Positions 14,682-21,636 of a stretch of DNA of 45,468 bases are shown here, in pieces (position 1 is the stretch's first letter; the number at the start of each line of letters is the position of its first letter). Below the pieces are notes generated by a model. The model was not told the DNA's origin and ran no database searches. It saw nothing but the letters and a program-made list of their open reading frames with translations. This stretch comes from an uncultured Elusimicrobiales bacterium. GTDB lineage: Bacteria; Elusimicrobiota; Elusimicrobia; Elusimicrobiales; Elusimicrobiaceae. The DNA is taken from assembly GCA_944325055.1 (NCBI GenBank), contig CALUYP010000029.1, positions 1 through 45,468 on the forward strand, given 5' to 3'. Made by a program: the position numbers and the translations under genes.

Positions 14682-15440
14682 TTAAAAGAGAAGAGGGGCC
14701 AGCAGGAAGGAAATAATCATTCCCAAAGAATAACTGGTGACGTTCGTGGCCACACTGAGCATAAAAGCGTCTTGGATGGATATCTTATGCGGGTTCATAA
14801 ACCGCACAATTAACGTTTCCGCCAACAGGCAGAAAATCCATAAGAAAGCGGTCTCTTTCACATAAAGCGCCAAAAACAACCATGAAGCCGTGGTGGTAAT
14901 TAAGTTAGCGATACCTACGCTGTATAAGATGGTAAAACTTTTTTTCCGGTACGAAAGATAAGCCGCCGCCGCAAGCAGTTCTAGGAACAACACAATGCCC
15001 AATGATACCCACGCATCTTTGCGCGCCCAAGAGCGGTTAACCGTTTCCGAAAGAGACGGTTCAACTTTTAGGTTTTCTTTGCCCACATATACCGTAAAAT
15101 GGGATCGTAATGTGTCGGGCGCACTGAAAACATTGCTTTCCTTTTTGGTGCCGTCTTCAAAAGCAATAATCAGTTTTTGGTAAGGGGCATAGGCGTAGGC
15201 GATGGAAAAGCATCCTTCGGAGTTACAATATAATTTTTGAATGCCGTATACTCCTAGAGGGCTGCTTCGCAAACATTGGTTGTCCTCGCACTGGATTTGT
15301 TCGCTTAACAACGGGGAAATAGCCGGTTTCTCATCCGTTTGGTAGACAAAGGAAAATTCCATTTCCGGCTTAGGAGCAATATTTCCCCACAGAGGAGAAA
15401 TCAAACAGAAAAAAAGTGGAAGAATAAGAATCTTTTTCAT
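14682..15440 (-). CDS. Membrane protein of unknown function, exported Cys-paired N-terminal domain
   Basis: A 252-residue protein with a signal peptide (about residues 1-19, ending WGN). An extracytoplasmic domain of about 125 residues follows, with two cysteine pairs (QCEDNQC and YCNSEGC) probably forming disulfides, and then four membrane helices in the C-terminal half. I do not recognise the family. The gene stands alone between zupT (convergent) and the aminopeptidase (divergent). The layout suggests an envelope protein; the role is unknown. Confidence 0.7.
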   Translation of the reverse strand: MKKILILPLFFCLISPLWGNIAPKPEMEFSFVYQTDEKPAISPLLSEQIQCEDNQCLRSSPLGVYGIQKLYCNSEGCFSIAYAYAPYQKLIIAFEDGTKKESNVFSAPDTLRSHFTVYVGKENLKVEPSLSETVNRSWARKDAWVSLGIVLFLELLAAAAYLSYRKKSFTILYSVGIANLITTTASWLFLALYVKETAFLWIFCLLAETLIVRFMNPHKISIQDAFMLSVATNVTSYSLGMIISFLLAPLLF

Positions 15441-15499
15441 TTTTTTACCCGTTGTCTTTATTTGCTATTATAACATTAATGGAGAAAAGGAGAAATAAA

Positions 15500-16705
15500 A
15501 TGTTTTTTACTAAGACGCAAAACGAAAAATATGCCGATGTCTTGATTTGGGCGCTTGAGACTGCACGCCGGAACGGAAAGGTAAAACCGTATGATTCGGT
15601 TCTGTTGCGCAGTGATTTATCAGCCATGCCGTTGGTACGTGCTGTTTATGCAAAATTAATTGCGCTTCGCTATCAGGTAATTTTGCGTTTCAATGCGCCG
15701 GAAGATTTTTCGAAAGAATTTTATCTCCACGCGGATGACAAACAACTTGCGTTTATAGCCGGGGGGGAGAAAGAGTTCCAGCAATCTCTCAACGGGCTGA
15801 TTGTTATCCGCGCGCCGGAAGATTTAATGTTTTTAAAGAAGGCGGATCCATCCCGTATCGCTCAATCCGCTGTAGCCCATCAACCTTTGCGCGAAATTTT
15901 GGACATGCGGGAACAAAAAGGATTTTTTTCTTGGACGATGTGCAACTATCCCACCTTGGAGTTGGCGCAAAAAGCCGGGCTTTCTCCAAAAGAATACGCC
16001 AATCAAGTGGCACGGGCTTGTTTTTTAAACGAAAAAGATCCGGTTAAAAAATGGCAGGAAGTGACCCGTCAGATTACCGAAATCGGAAAGTGGCTGTCTT
16101 CTTTGCCTATAAATACTCTGCATGTTGTTTCCAGGCATATGGATTTTGAAGTGTTGTTGGGAGAAAAACGCAGATTTATGGCCGGAGGGGGCTGTAATAT
16201 TCCCTCTTTTGAAATTTTTACTTCTCCTGATTGGCGCGGCACGCGCGGAATATATTATGCGGATTTATCCTCCTACCGCAGCGGTAATTATGTCAAGGGC
16301 GTGCGTCTGGAATTTGAGAAAGGACGCGTTATCAAAGCGAATGCGGAACAGGGCGCCGATTTCGTACGCAAGATGTTGGCTATGGATAAAGGAGCCGCTC
16401 AAATTGGCGAGTTTTCTTTAACCGACCGCCGCTTTTCAAAGATTAACAAGTTTATGGCGGATATTTTATATGATGAAAATTTTGGCGGAAAATACGGCAA
16501 TTGCCACATAGCGATAGGAGCCAGTTATGCCGATACTTTTTCCGGTCCGCAGGCGAAGTTGGATAAAAAACTGAAGGAGAAACTCGGTTTTAATACTTCT
16601 TCCCTGCATTGGGATTTAATTAACACGGAAGATAAAACCGTTACCGCCCGCTTAAAAGACGGTTCTTCCCAGCTTATTTACGAGAAAGGACAGTTTCGGT
16701 ATTAG
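15500..16705 (+). CDS. M29-family aminopeptidase (AmpS/thermophilic aminopeptidase-like)
   Basis: A 401-residue protein. The N-terminal half shows YADVLIWALE and the central and C-terminal halves carry the metal-binding motifs of M29 peptidases: NIPSFEIFTSPDWRGTRG with the Glu ligand, KINKFMADILYDENFGG, NCHIAIGASYADTF with a His ligand, and LHWDLIN with His/Asp. It should remove N-terminal residues from peptides in the cytosol using two divalent metals. The ATG at 15500 is chosen over the upstream frame extension because AAGGAG precedes it by seven bases. It is a single gene ended by a clear terminator. Confidence 0.9.
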   Translation: MFFTKTQNEKYADVLIWALETARRNGKVKPYDSVLLRSDLSAMPLVRAVYAKLIALRYQVILRFNAPEDFSKEFYLHADDKQLAFIAGGEKEFQQSLNGLIVIRAPEDLMFLKKADPSRIAQSAVAHQPLREILDMREQKGFFSWTMCNYPTLELAQKAGLSPKEYANQVARACFLNEKDPVKKWQEVTRQITEIGKWLSSLPINTLHVVSRHMDFEVLLGEKRRFMAGGGCNIPSFEIFTSPDWRGTRGIYYADLSSYRSGNYVKGVRLEFEKGRVIKANAEQGADFVRKMLAMDKGAAQIGEFSLTDRRFSKINKFMADILYDENFGGKYGNCHIAIGASYADTFSGPQAKLDKKLKEKLGFNTSSLHWDLINTEDKTVTARLKDGSSQLIYEKGQFRY

Positions 16706-16740
16706 TTCCGGTCTATTTTAAGAGCAAAGGTTTTTATAAA

Positions 16741-16769
16741 AAATCCGGGCGTTTAACCCGGATTTTTTC
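16741..16769 (+). terminator. Terminator of the aminopeptidase gene
   Basis: AAATCCGGG (16741-16749) pairs with CCCGGATTT around a GTTTAA-type loop and runs into TTTTTT. Confidence 0.85.
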
Positions 16770-16830
16770 AAAATACTTTTCATCATAAACCCCAGGGGCA
16801 GCCCGGGCAGTTTTATTTATAAACCGAAGA

Positions 16831-17454
16831 TCAGATCTCTTGATGAAGCACTTTCAGAACCGCCTTTTCTTTGGCTACCGGTAAACACTCTTGTACCCGG
16901 TACTTTTTCCCTTCTACCAGTTTCGACAAGGCGGCTATATCTGCATCAGTCAATACTTCTTTATCGTAAGTGGTACGAAATTCGTAGGCCAAGCCGGATT
17001 GGCAGATTAAATCCATCGATTCGCGCAATACGGCCGGATTAAATTCCACTCCCGTAATGAGGGCATATTTCTCCAACGGCGCTTTTAAATCCATAGCGAT
17101 ATAGTCCAGCAAATGCTCGCCAATGAGTTTTTTCAGCATTTCCGGACGGGTACCGTTGGTATCCAGCTTAACGGCATAGCCCATGGATTTGATTTTTTTC
17201 AGAAAAGCAGGCAAATCATCATGCAAAGTCGGCTCTCCGCCAGAAACAACAACGCCCTCCAAGGTTCCCTGGCGGCGTTTTAAAAAAGCGTCAATTTCCC
17301 CTTCGGCAACAGGTTCCGTGAACAAATGCGGGTACACTAATTCCGGATTGTGGCAATAACGGCATCGGAAATTACATCCTTGCGTAAATATCACTGCTGC
17401 CGGACGGCCCGGAAAATCAATCAGTGTAAACTTAATCAGCCCGCCTATTTTCAT
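16831..17454 (-). CDS. nrdG: Anaerobic ribonucleotide reductase activating protein
   Basis: A 207-residue radical-SAM protein. The 4Fe-4S motif appears as CNFRCRYC (CxxxCxxC) after FTQGCNF, followed by VVVSGGEPTLHDD (SAM-binding GGE) and KLDTNGTRPEML. It is of the short pyruvate-formate-lyase-activase/NrdG type that generates the glycyl radical. It lies 27 bases downstream of the 70-residue glycyl-radical protein and so is probably co-transcribed with its substrate. Flanking order nrdD, radical-domain gene, nrdG supports the assignment. No dedicated ferredoxin domain is visible. Confidence 0.93.
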   Translation of the reverse strand: MKIGGLIKFTLIDFPGRPAAVIFTQGCNFRCRYCHNPELVYPHLFTEPVAEGEIDAFLKRRQGTLEGVVVSGGEPTLHDDLPAFLKKIKSMGYAVKLDTNGTRPEMLKKLIGEHLLDYIAMDLKAPLEKYALITGVEFNPAVLRESMDLICQSGLAYEFRTTYDKEVLTDADIAALSKLVEGKKYRVQECLPVAKEKAVLKVLHQEI

Positions 17455-17481
17455 GGAAGCCTGTTGCCCAAAGCGGATAAA

Positions 17482-17694
17482 TTATTTGTCGCTGGCGCAA
17501 TCGCAGCCACAGCCGACGCGCATATTTTTTCTCAAGGCAAATTCTTCTTTTTTGCCTTTGTTCCAGTTTTGTACCGGGCGCAGATAGCCTACTACTCTAG
17601 AGTAGACTTCGCATTTGGAACCGTGTACTTCATTCATTTCTTTCTTCAGTTCCGAGATTTTATTTTCAACGATTTGTTTTTCCTGTGCTGTCAT
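17482..17694 (-). CDS. Stand-alone glycyl-radical domain of anaerobic ribonucleotide reductase
   Basis: A 70-residue protein. Residues 3-22 form a charged amphipathic helix. Residues 28-56 (CEVYSRVVGYLRPVQNWNKG, then KKEEFALRK) are the glycyl-radical loop normally found at the C-terminus of NrdD; G36 would carry the radical. A short Cys-rich tail (GCGCDC) follows. AGGAG precedes the ATG by seven bases and a plausible promoter lies at 17758-17786. The 686-residue NrdD upstream stops before this loop, so the two chains together make one complete reductase. NrdG follows 27 bases later. A split arrangement, rather than sequencing error, is favoured by its own start signals and 151-bp separation. 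Confidence 0.85.
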   Translation of the reverse strand: MTAQEKQIVENKISELKKEMNEVHGSKCEVYSRVVGYLRPVQNWNKGKKEEFALRKNMRVGCGCDCASDK

Positions 17695-17757
17695 GGTTTA
17701 TCTCCTAAATAATGGCCGTTTAAAACGGGAATCGGGCCCGTGAAAACCCTTTATTTT

Positions 17758-17786
17758 ATTATGGCACTTTGCCATACCCGTTTCAA
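17758..17786 (-). promoter_or_regulatory. Promoter with overlapping inverted repeat before the glycyl-radical gene
   Basis: On the minus strand TTGAAA (plus 17781-17786), a 17-bp spacer and CATAAT (plus 17758-17763). A perfect inverted repeat TATGGCA-CTT-TGCCATA (17760-17776) covers the -10 edge and spacer, so it could be an operator. Confidence 0.5.
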
Positions 17787-17789
17787 CCG

Positions 17790-17830
17790 CTTTTTTGGGT
17801 TAGGTTTCTTTAAAAACTAACCCAAAAAAG
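17790..17830. terminator. Inverted repeat after nrdD
   Basis: CTTTTTTGGGTTAG (17790-17803) and CTAACCCAAAAAAG (17817-17830) form a perfect 14-bp stem just after the nrdD stop. It can act as a terminator or attenuator between nrdD and the glycyl-radical gene; the U-rich part is within the stem. Confidence 0.6.
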
Positions 17831-17845
17831 ATATTTTTTGAAGGG

Positions 17846-19906
17846 CTATTTGCTATAGAGCTGCTCTTCTAAAAGTTTTACTTGGCGTTCCAGTTCCTGC
17901 ATCCGTTCCGCTTTACATTTGGGGCATTCAAAATGTTCGCCTTCAATGTAGCCGCATTTGGGGCAGATACTAAACGTAGGTGTGATAGAAAAATACGGTA
18001 AGGTATATTTCTCGCACACGGTTTTGATGAATTTCTTCATCGCTTCCAAATCTTTTATTTTTTCACCCGTAAAGATGTGTTGTACCGTACCGCCGGTATA
18101 TTTGGACTGGATGCCGCTCTGCAGATCCAACATCTCAAAGACGTCGTCGGTATAATTTACAGGAAGCTGCGAAGAGTTGGTATAGAAAGGCTGGTGCCCT
18201 TGTTGATACAGCTCTTCATTGGCGCATTTAATTTCCGGAAAGCGTTCCTTATCCAGCTTGGCCAGCCGGTAGGAAGTACCTTCAGCCGGGGTGGCTTCCA
18301 AATTATAATTGTTGCCGGTTTCTTCTTGGAATTTGACCAAGGTTTCTCTCATAAAAGTAAGCACCTTTTCGGCGAAGGCGCGGCCTTTTTCCGAGCCGAT
18401 ATCTTCTCCAATCAGATTCACGGCGCATTCATTGAGGCCCACCAGTCCGATCGTAGAAAAGTGGTTCTTCCAATATTCGTTAAACCGTTGGCGTATGGAA
18501 CGCAGATAGAAGCTCATATACGGATAGAGATTGCCTCTTGTGAAGCGTTCTATGACTTTGCGTTTAATTTCCAAGCTGGTTTTGGCTACTTCCATGCGGT
18601 CTTTCAAATTAGCAAAGAATTCGTCTTCATTTTTAGATAAATACCCTAAGCGCGGCAAGTTAATGGTTACCACGCCGATGGATCCCGTCAACGGAGCGGA
18701 ACCGAACAAGCCGCCGCCGCGTTTTCTCAGTTCGCGGTTGTCAATGCGCAAGCGGCAGCACATGGAGCGGGCGTCTTCCGGGTTCATATCCGAATTAATA
18801 AAGTTGGCAAAGTACGGGATGCCGTATTTGGCCGTCATTTCCCATAACGGGGCCAGTTTCGGGTTGTTCCAATCGAAATCTTTTGTGATGTTATAAGTCG
18901 GAATCGGGAAGGTAAATACGCGTCCTTTCGCGTCCCCGGCGAGCATTACTTCGCAGAAGGCGCGGTTGAACATATCCATTTCATCTTGGAATTCCCCGTA
19001 GGTTTTATCCTGCAATTTGCCGCCGATGATTACCGGTTGGTCCTTATAATAAGAAGGAACCGTTAAATCCAGCGTTAAATTGGTAAACGGCGTTTGGAAA
19101 CCAACGCGGGTAGGGACGTTGACATTGAATAAAAATTCCTGCAAGGCTTGTTTCACTTCGTCGTAAGATAATTTATCGTAATAGATGAAAGGAGCAAGCA
19201 ACGTATCAAAGTTAGAGAAGGCCTGGGCTCCGGCGCTTTCGCCTTGCAGCGTGTAGAAGAAGTTGACCACTTGTCCCAACGCAGTGCGCAGGTGTTTGGC
19301 GGGTTTACTTTCCGCTTTTCCAACGACGCCTGTAAAGCCGCTAAGCAATAAGTCTTGCAAGTCCCAGCCCACACAGTAGGCGCCCAAGAGACCTAAGTCA
19401 TGCAAGTGAAAATCTCCTTCCGAATGCATCCGGCGGACATTTTCCGGATAAATCTTATTGAGCCAGTAAACTTTACTGATTTCAGAAGAAATATAATTGT
19501 TAAGCCCTTGCAGCGAATAACCCATATTGCTGTTTTCATTTACCTGCCAATCTATTTTTTGCAAGTATTGGTCCACCAAATCCACATTAAATTTGGAAGA
19601 AATTTCGCGCATGCGGGCGTGTTGGTCCCGGTACAGAATATAGGCCTTAGCCGTTTTATGATAATTGGAGGTAAGCAGCACATCTTCTACAATATCCTGT
19701 ACATTTTCGACGTTCGGAACGGTGTCGGAGTAAAGTTGTTGGATAATATTGATGGCGCGGATCGTCAATTTTTTGGCGGTTTCCAGATCAAACTCGCCCG
19801 TTACTTCGGCGGCTTTGAAAATGGCTTTGGTAATTTTTTTAGAATCAAATCGTTGGGTGGTACCGTCCCTTTTGACGATATGGGTAATGACTTCAGAGTT
19901 TTCCAT
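17846..19906 (-). CDS. nrdD: Anaerobic ribonucleoside-triphosphate reductase, large chain without glycyl-radical loop
   Basis: A 686-residue class III ribonucleotide reductase. The N-terminal ATP-cone (about residues 5-95, with VKRDGTTQRFDSKKI) gives allosteric control. The catalytic barrel includes HLHDLG, the MCCRLRIDN segment (382-390) with the active-site cysteine, and GGGLFGSAPLTGSIGVVTINLPRL. The zinc site has C648, C651, C661 and C664. After the zinc site the chain ends in a charged helix (665-686, QELERQVKLLEEQLYSK) where other NrdDs continue into the RVxGYL radical loop. That loop is encoded by the next gene as a separate 70-residue protein. It makes dNTPs without oxygen. The start is ATG with a modest AGGA site and a leader of about 190 bases. 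Confidence 0.93.
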   Translation of the reverse strand: MENSEVITHIVKRDGTTQRFDSKKITKAIFKAAEVTGEFDLETAKKLTIRAINIIQQLYSDTVPNVENVQDIVEDVLLTSNYHKTAKAYILYRDQHARMREISSKFNVDLVDQYLQKIDWQVNENSNMGYSLQGLNNYISSEISKVYWLNKIYPENVRRMHSEGDFHLHDLGLLGAYCVGWDLQDLLLSGFTGVVGKAESKPAKHLRTALGQVVNFFYTLQGESAGAQAFSNFDTLLAPFIYYDKLSYDEVKQALQEFLFNVNVPTRVGFQTPFTNLTLDLTVPSYYKDQPVIIGGKLQDKTYGEFQDEMDMFNRAFCEVMLAGDAKGRVFTFPIPTYNITKDFDWNNPKLAPLWEMTAKYGIPYFANFINSDMNPEDARSMCCRLRIDNRELRKRGGGLFGSAPLTGSIGVVTINLPRLGYLSKNEDEFFANLKDRMEVAKTSLEIKRKVIERFTRGNLYPYMSFYLRSIRQRFNEYWKNHFSTIGLVGLNECAVNLIGEDIGSEKGRAFAEKVLTFMRETLVKFQEETGNNYNLEATPAEGTSYRLAKLDKERFPEIKCANEELYQQGHQPFYTNSSQLPVNYTDDVFEMLDLQSGIQSKYTGGTVQHIFTGEKIKDLEAMKKFIKTVCEKYTLPYFSITPTFSICPKCGYIEGEHFECPKCKAERMQELERQVKLLEEQLYSK

Positions 19907-20092
19907 AATGTGTTGTCCTGGTAGTGATTATTGTCCGTTTGAAAAACCAACGGCTTTTAAAATTTTGACAAAAACAGACTAAAATTGCAAATCCCGTCTG
20001 AATGTTTAAACCGATTGATCTTAAAAAAATACGTTTTACGTCGGAGAAAATCTCTTTTTTTGCATTTTTTAAATGATAAATTGGCGGTTTTC

Positions 20093-20115
20093 TTATTAGT
20101 AATTATTACTAATAA
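20093..20115. promoter_or_regulatory. 23-base palindrome, Fur-superfamily-box-like
   Basis: TTATTAGTAAT-T-ATTACTAATAA has perfect 11-base arms around one base. The core TAGTAATTATTACTA follows the 7-1-7 layout of Fur/Zur/PerR boxes (compare Bacillus Zur TCGTAATnATTACGA). It covers the -10 of the minus-strand promoter of nrdD. Confidence 0.6.
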
Positions 20116-20130
20116 AGAGAAGTTTGTCAA
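20102..20130 (-). promoter_or_regulatory. Promoter of nrdD
   Basis: On the minus strand TTGACA (plus 20125-20130), a 17-bp spacer and AATAAT (plus 20102-20107). The -10 lies inside the palindrome 20093-20115. Confidence 0.65.
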
Positions 20131-20131
20131 A

Positions 20132-20143
20132 CTTTTTCAGGAC
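20132..20143. repeat. Direct repeat CTTTTTCAGGAC, copy 1
   Basis: Lies immediately upstream of the nrdD -35 element. An identical 12-mer is found at 20260-20271. Confidence 0.6.
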
Positions 20144-20259
20144 CTATAAAAATATTTGTCTAAAAAATAAGGGAAAAAATTTCAAAGGCCCATTTATGTC
20201 TAAGTCTTTATTTTTTACGGAACTAGGTCTTTTTTTGGAAGCACGATTTGAAAAAACAC

Positions 20260-20271
20260 CTTTTTCAGGAC
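20260..20271. repeat. Direct repeat CTTTTTCAGGAC, copy 2
   Basis: Lies immediately upstream of the TTGACG -35 at 20272. Identical to copy 1 at 20132-20143. Confidence 0.6.
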
Positions 20272-20300
20272 TTGACGGAAGTGCTGGAAGTGTTTAAAAT
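20272..20300 (+). promoter_or_regulatory. Promoter of the 85-residue membrane protein gene
   Basis: TTGACG (20272-20277), a 17-bp spacer and TAAAAT (20295-20300), about 28 bases before the ATG. Confidence 0.7.
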
Positions 20301-20327
20301 AAAAGAAAAAGAAGCAAAGGGGGAGCT

Positions 20328-20585
20328 ATGGATTTTTATCAATGGTGTGTGCTGGCGGCGGTTGTTGCCTTTATCGTATTTGTAATCTTTGCGGTACGTG
20401 CTTTTTTGCAGATCACGCGCACGGCCGAAGCGGTGGAATATTTAGCTATTTCTACGGCGGAAAACGTGGACAAAGCCAAAAGTGCGTTTGATCTGATTGA
20501 CAATGTTTCTACCTTGTTAGATTCTACTTTTTATAAAGTAATGAAGTTGGGAATGGATTTGGTGAAACGTTACCGTGTAAAATAA
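20328..20585 (+). CDS. Small DUF948-like membrane protein
   Basis: An 85-residue protein with one N-terminal membrane helix (about residues 6-28) and then a helical segment (TRTAEAVEYLAISTAENVDKAKSAFDLIDNVSTLL), which resembles the YtxG/DUF948 type of short membrane-tethered coiled-coil protein. It has a strong promoter, an AGGGGGAG ribosome-binding site and its own terminator, so it is a real monocistronic gene. Function unknown; the family assignment is tentative. Confidence 0.75.
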   Translation: MDFYQWCVLAAVVAFIVFVIFAVRAFLQITRTAEAVEYLAISTAENVDKAKSAFDLIDNVSTLLDSTFYKVMKLGMDLVKRYRVK

Positions 20586-20606
20586 TTTTTAGCCAGTTAA
20601 AAGATT

Positions 20607-20635
20607 AGGCCCTCTGTTATATAGAGGGCCTTTTT
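20607..20635 (+). terminator. Terminator of the DUF948-like gene
   Basis: AGGCCCTCT (20607-20615) pairs with AGAGGGCCT (20623-20631), followed by TTTT. Confidence 0.9.
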
Positions 20636-20645
20636 AAATCCGTTG

Positions 20646-21119
20646 TTAATTTAAATACCATACCCCTGCATTTAAATATCCGGCATATATCAGCCAGATC
20701 AGATAGGGAACCAGCAGGCAGGCGGAGATGCGGTTTCTGCGTTGTAGGACGCGGTACAGCCAAATCCCTTCCGCCAACATCAAAAGCAAAATAAGCAATG
20801 CCGCGGCGGGGTTATGGCTGCCGAAAAAGATGGGAGTCCACCACGCATTAAGCGCCAGCTGTACGATAAACAAAATAAGCGGTTTTCGTGCGGCATAGAG
20901 TCCTTGGCGAAACGCCAAGAACGCGCTGATTCCCAGAAGAATATAAAGAATGCCCCAAGTAATTCCGAAAACGCTGTCCGGTGGTATCAGCGGAGGCAGC
21001 CGCAGCGAATGGTACCACGCTAAATTAGGTTGCACCGTTCCGGCGCCGGCGAGCCCCGGCAGTTGGCAAAGAAACAGCCAAAATAATATTTTGAGTATAT
21101 TCAATAATAAATGTTTCAT
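20646..21119 (-). CDS. TspO/MBR (translocator protein) family
   Basis: A 157-residue protein with five membrane helices and the Trp/Pro-rich signatures of TspO: WYHSLRLPPLIPPDSVFGITWGILYILLG at helix 1-2 and LALNAWWTPIFFG at helix 3. The family binds tetrapyrroles and other lipophilic ligands and is involved in stress signalling; the exact bacterial role is unclear. The ATG at 21119 is used rather than the TTG six bases earlier. The usual tryptophans (NAWWTPIFF, GVWYLN) are kept. It is convergent with the DUF948-like gene. Confidence 0.9.
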   Translation of the reverse strand: MKHLLLNILKILFWLFLCQLPGLAGAGTVQPNLAWYHSLRLPPLIPPDSVFGITWGILYILLGISAFLAFRQGLYAARKPLILFIVQLALNAWWTPIFFGSHNPAAALLILLLMLAEGIWLYRVLQRRNRISACLLVPYLIWLIYAGYLNAGVWYLN

Positions 21120-21253
21120 AAGCAAAAGCTAGCATTTTTTGACTTCTTTTTGTCTTTTTAAAAAGGGTTAAAATTTAGACGGGATATATCGTTTGGGCTT
21201 CAAAAATGGTAAAATAACTCAAATGTATTTTAACCTTTTAATCCGAGGATGCT

Positions 21254-21628
21254 ATGGATACAAAACTGATTACGGAAGTAACCGATTGGCTTAAAACCAC
21301 CGATTTGGCTGAGTTCTGCTACGAAAAAGACGGCGATTGCATTGAAGTCAAAACCAGTGAAGCGCTGCCTGAGCCGGCGCATTTTTCCTGCTCGCTTACG
21401 GCGGTTACGGCCCCTGCTGTGGGTATTTACCGGGCGGCGGATAAAGGTAAGAATCTGGTGCTTAAAGAAGGCCAAACGATCAAAGAAAATGATCCTTTGG
21501 GATGGGTGGAAACGGTCTCTAAAAAACATAAAATTACCGCACCTGTATCTGGGAAACTTCGTGTTGTAACGGCGCAGGAAGGTGCGCCGGTAGAGTTTGG
21601 TCTGCCGCTGTTTTTTATTGAGAGATAG
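21254..21628 (+). CDS. accB: Biotin carboxyl carrier-like protein with degenerate biotinylation site
   Basis: A 124-residue protein with an N-terminal helical part and a C-terminal barrel-type carrier domain (about residues 50-123): VTAPAVGIYRAADKG, VLKEGQTIKENDPLGWVE and ITAPVSGKL are the flanking strands of a BCCP. At the tip of the hairpin, where EAMKM is normal, the sequence is E86-T87-V88-S89-K90. The biotinyl-lysine position is Ser89, with Lys90 and Lys91 just after it. It lies eight bases before accC, so by context it belongs to acetyl-CoA carboxylase, making malonyl-CoA for fatty acids. Either the ligase accepts a shifted lysine or this copy is not biotinylated. Confidence 0.75.
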   Translation: MDTKLITEVTDWLKTTDLAEFCYEKDGDCIEVKTSEALPEPAHFSCSLTAVTAPAVGIYRAADKGKNLVLKEGQTIKENDPLGWVETVSKKHKITAPVSGKLRVVTAQEGAPVEFGLPLFFIER

Positions 21629-21636
21629 GAGTGTTC

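Larger units (their letters stand above)
19907..20327. other. 421-bp divergent regulatory region between nrdD and the small membrane protein gene
   Basis: AT-rich, with no protein gene visible. It holds a minus-strand promoter for nrdD, a 23-base palindrome over its -10, a plus-strand promoter for the gene at 20328, and two copies of CTTTTTCAGGAC, each abutting the upstream side of a -35 element. The nrdD leader (about 190 bases) contains CAGAC...GTCTG arms but no riboswitch that I recognise. Confidence 0.7.

Noticed and set aside
17482-17845. NrdD split explained by a frameshift or an intron
   Set aside because: 151 bases, stop codons, a perfect inverted repeat, a promoter and a ribosome-binding site lie between the two parts, and the small protein has its own N-terminal helix.
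19907-20092. NrdR box in the nrdD leader
   Set aside because: No pair of ACACnATATAnTGTG-like 16-mers was found in the region.
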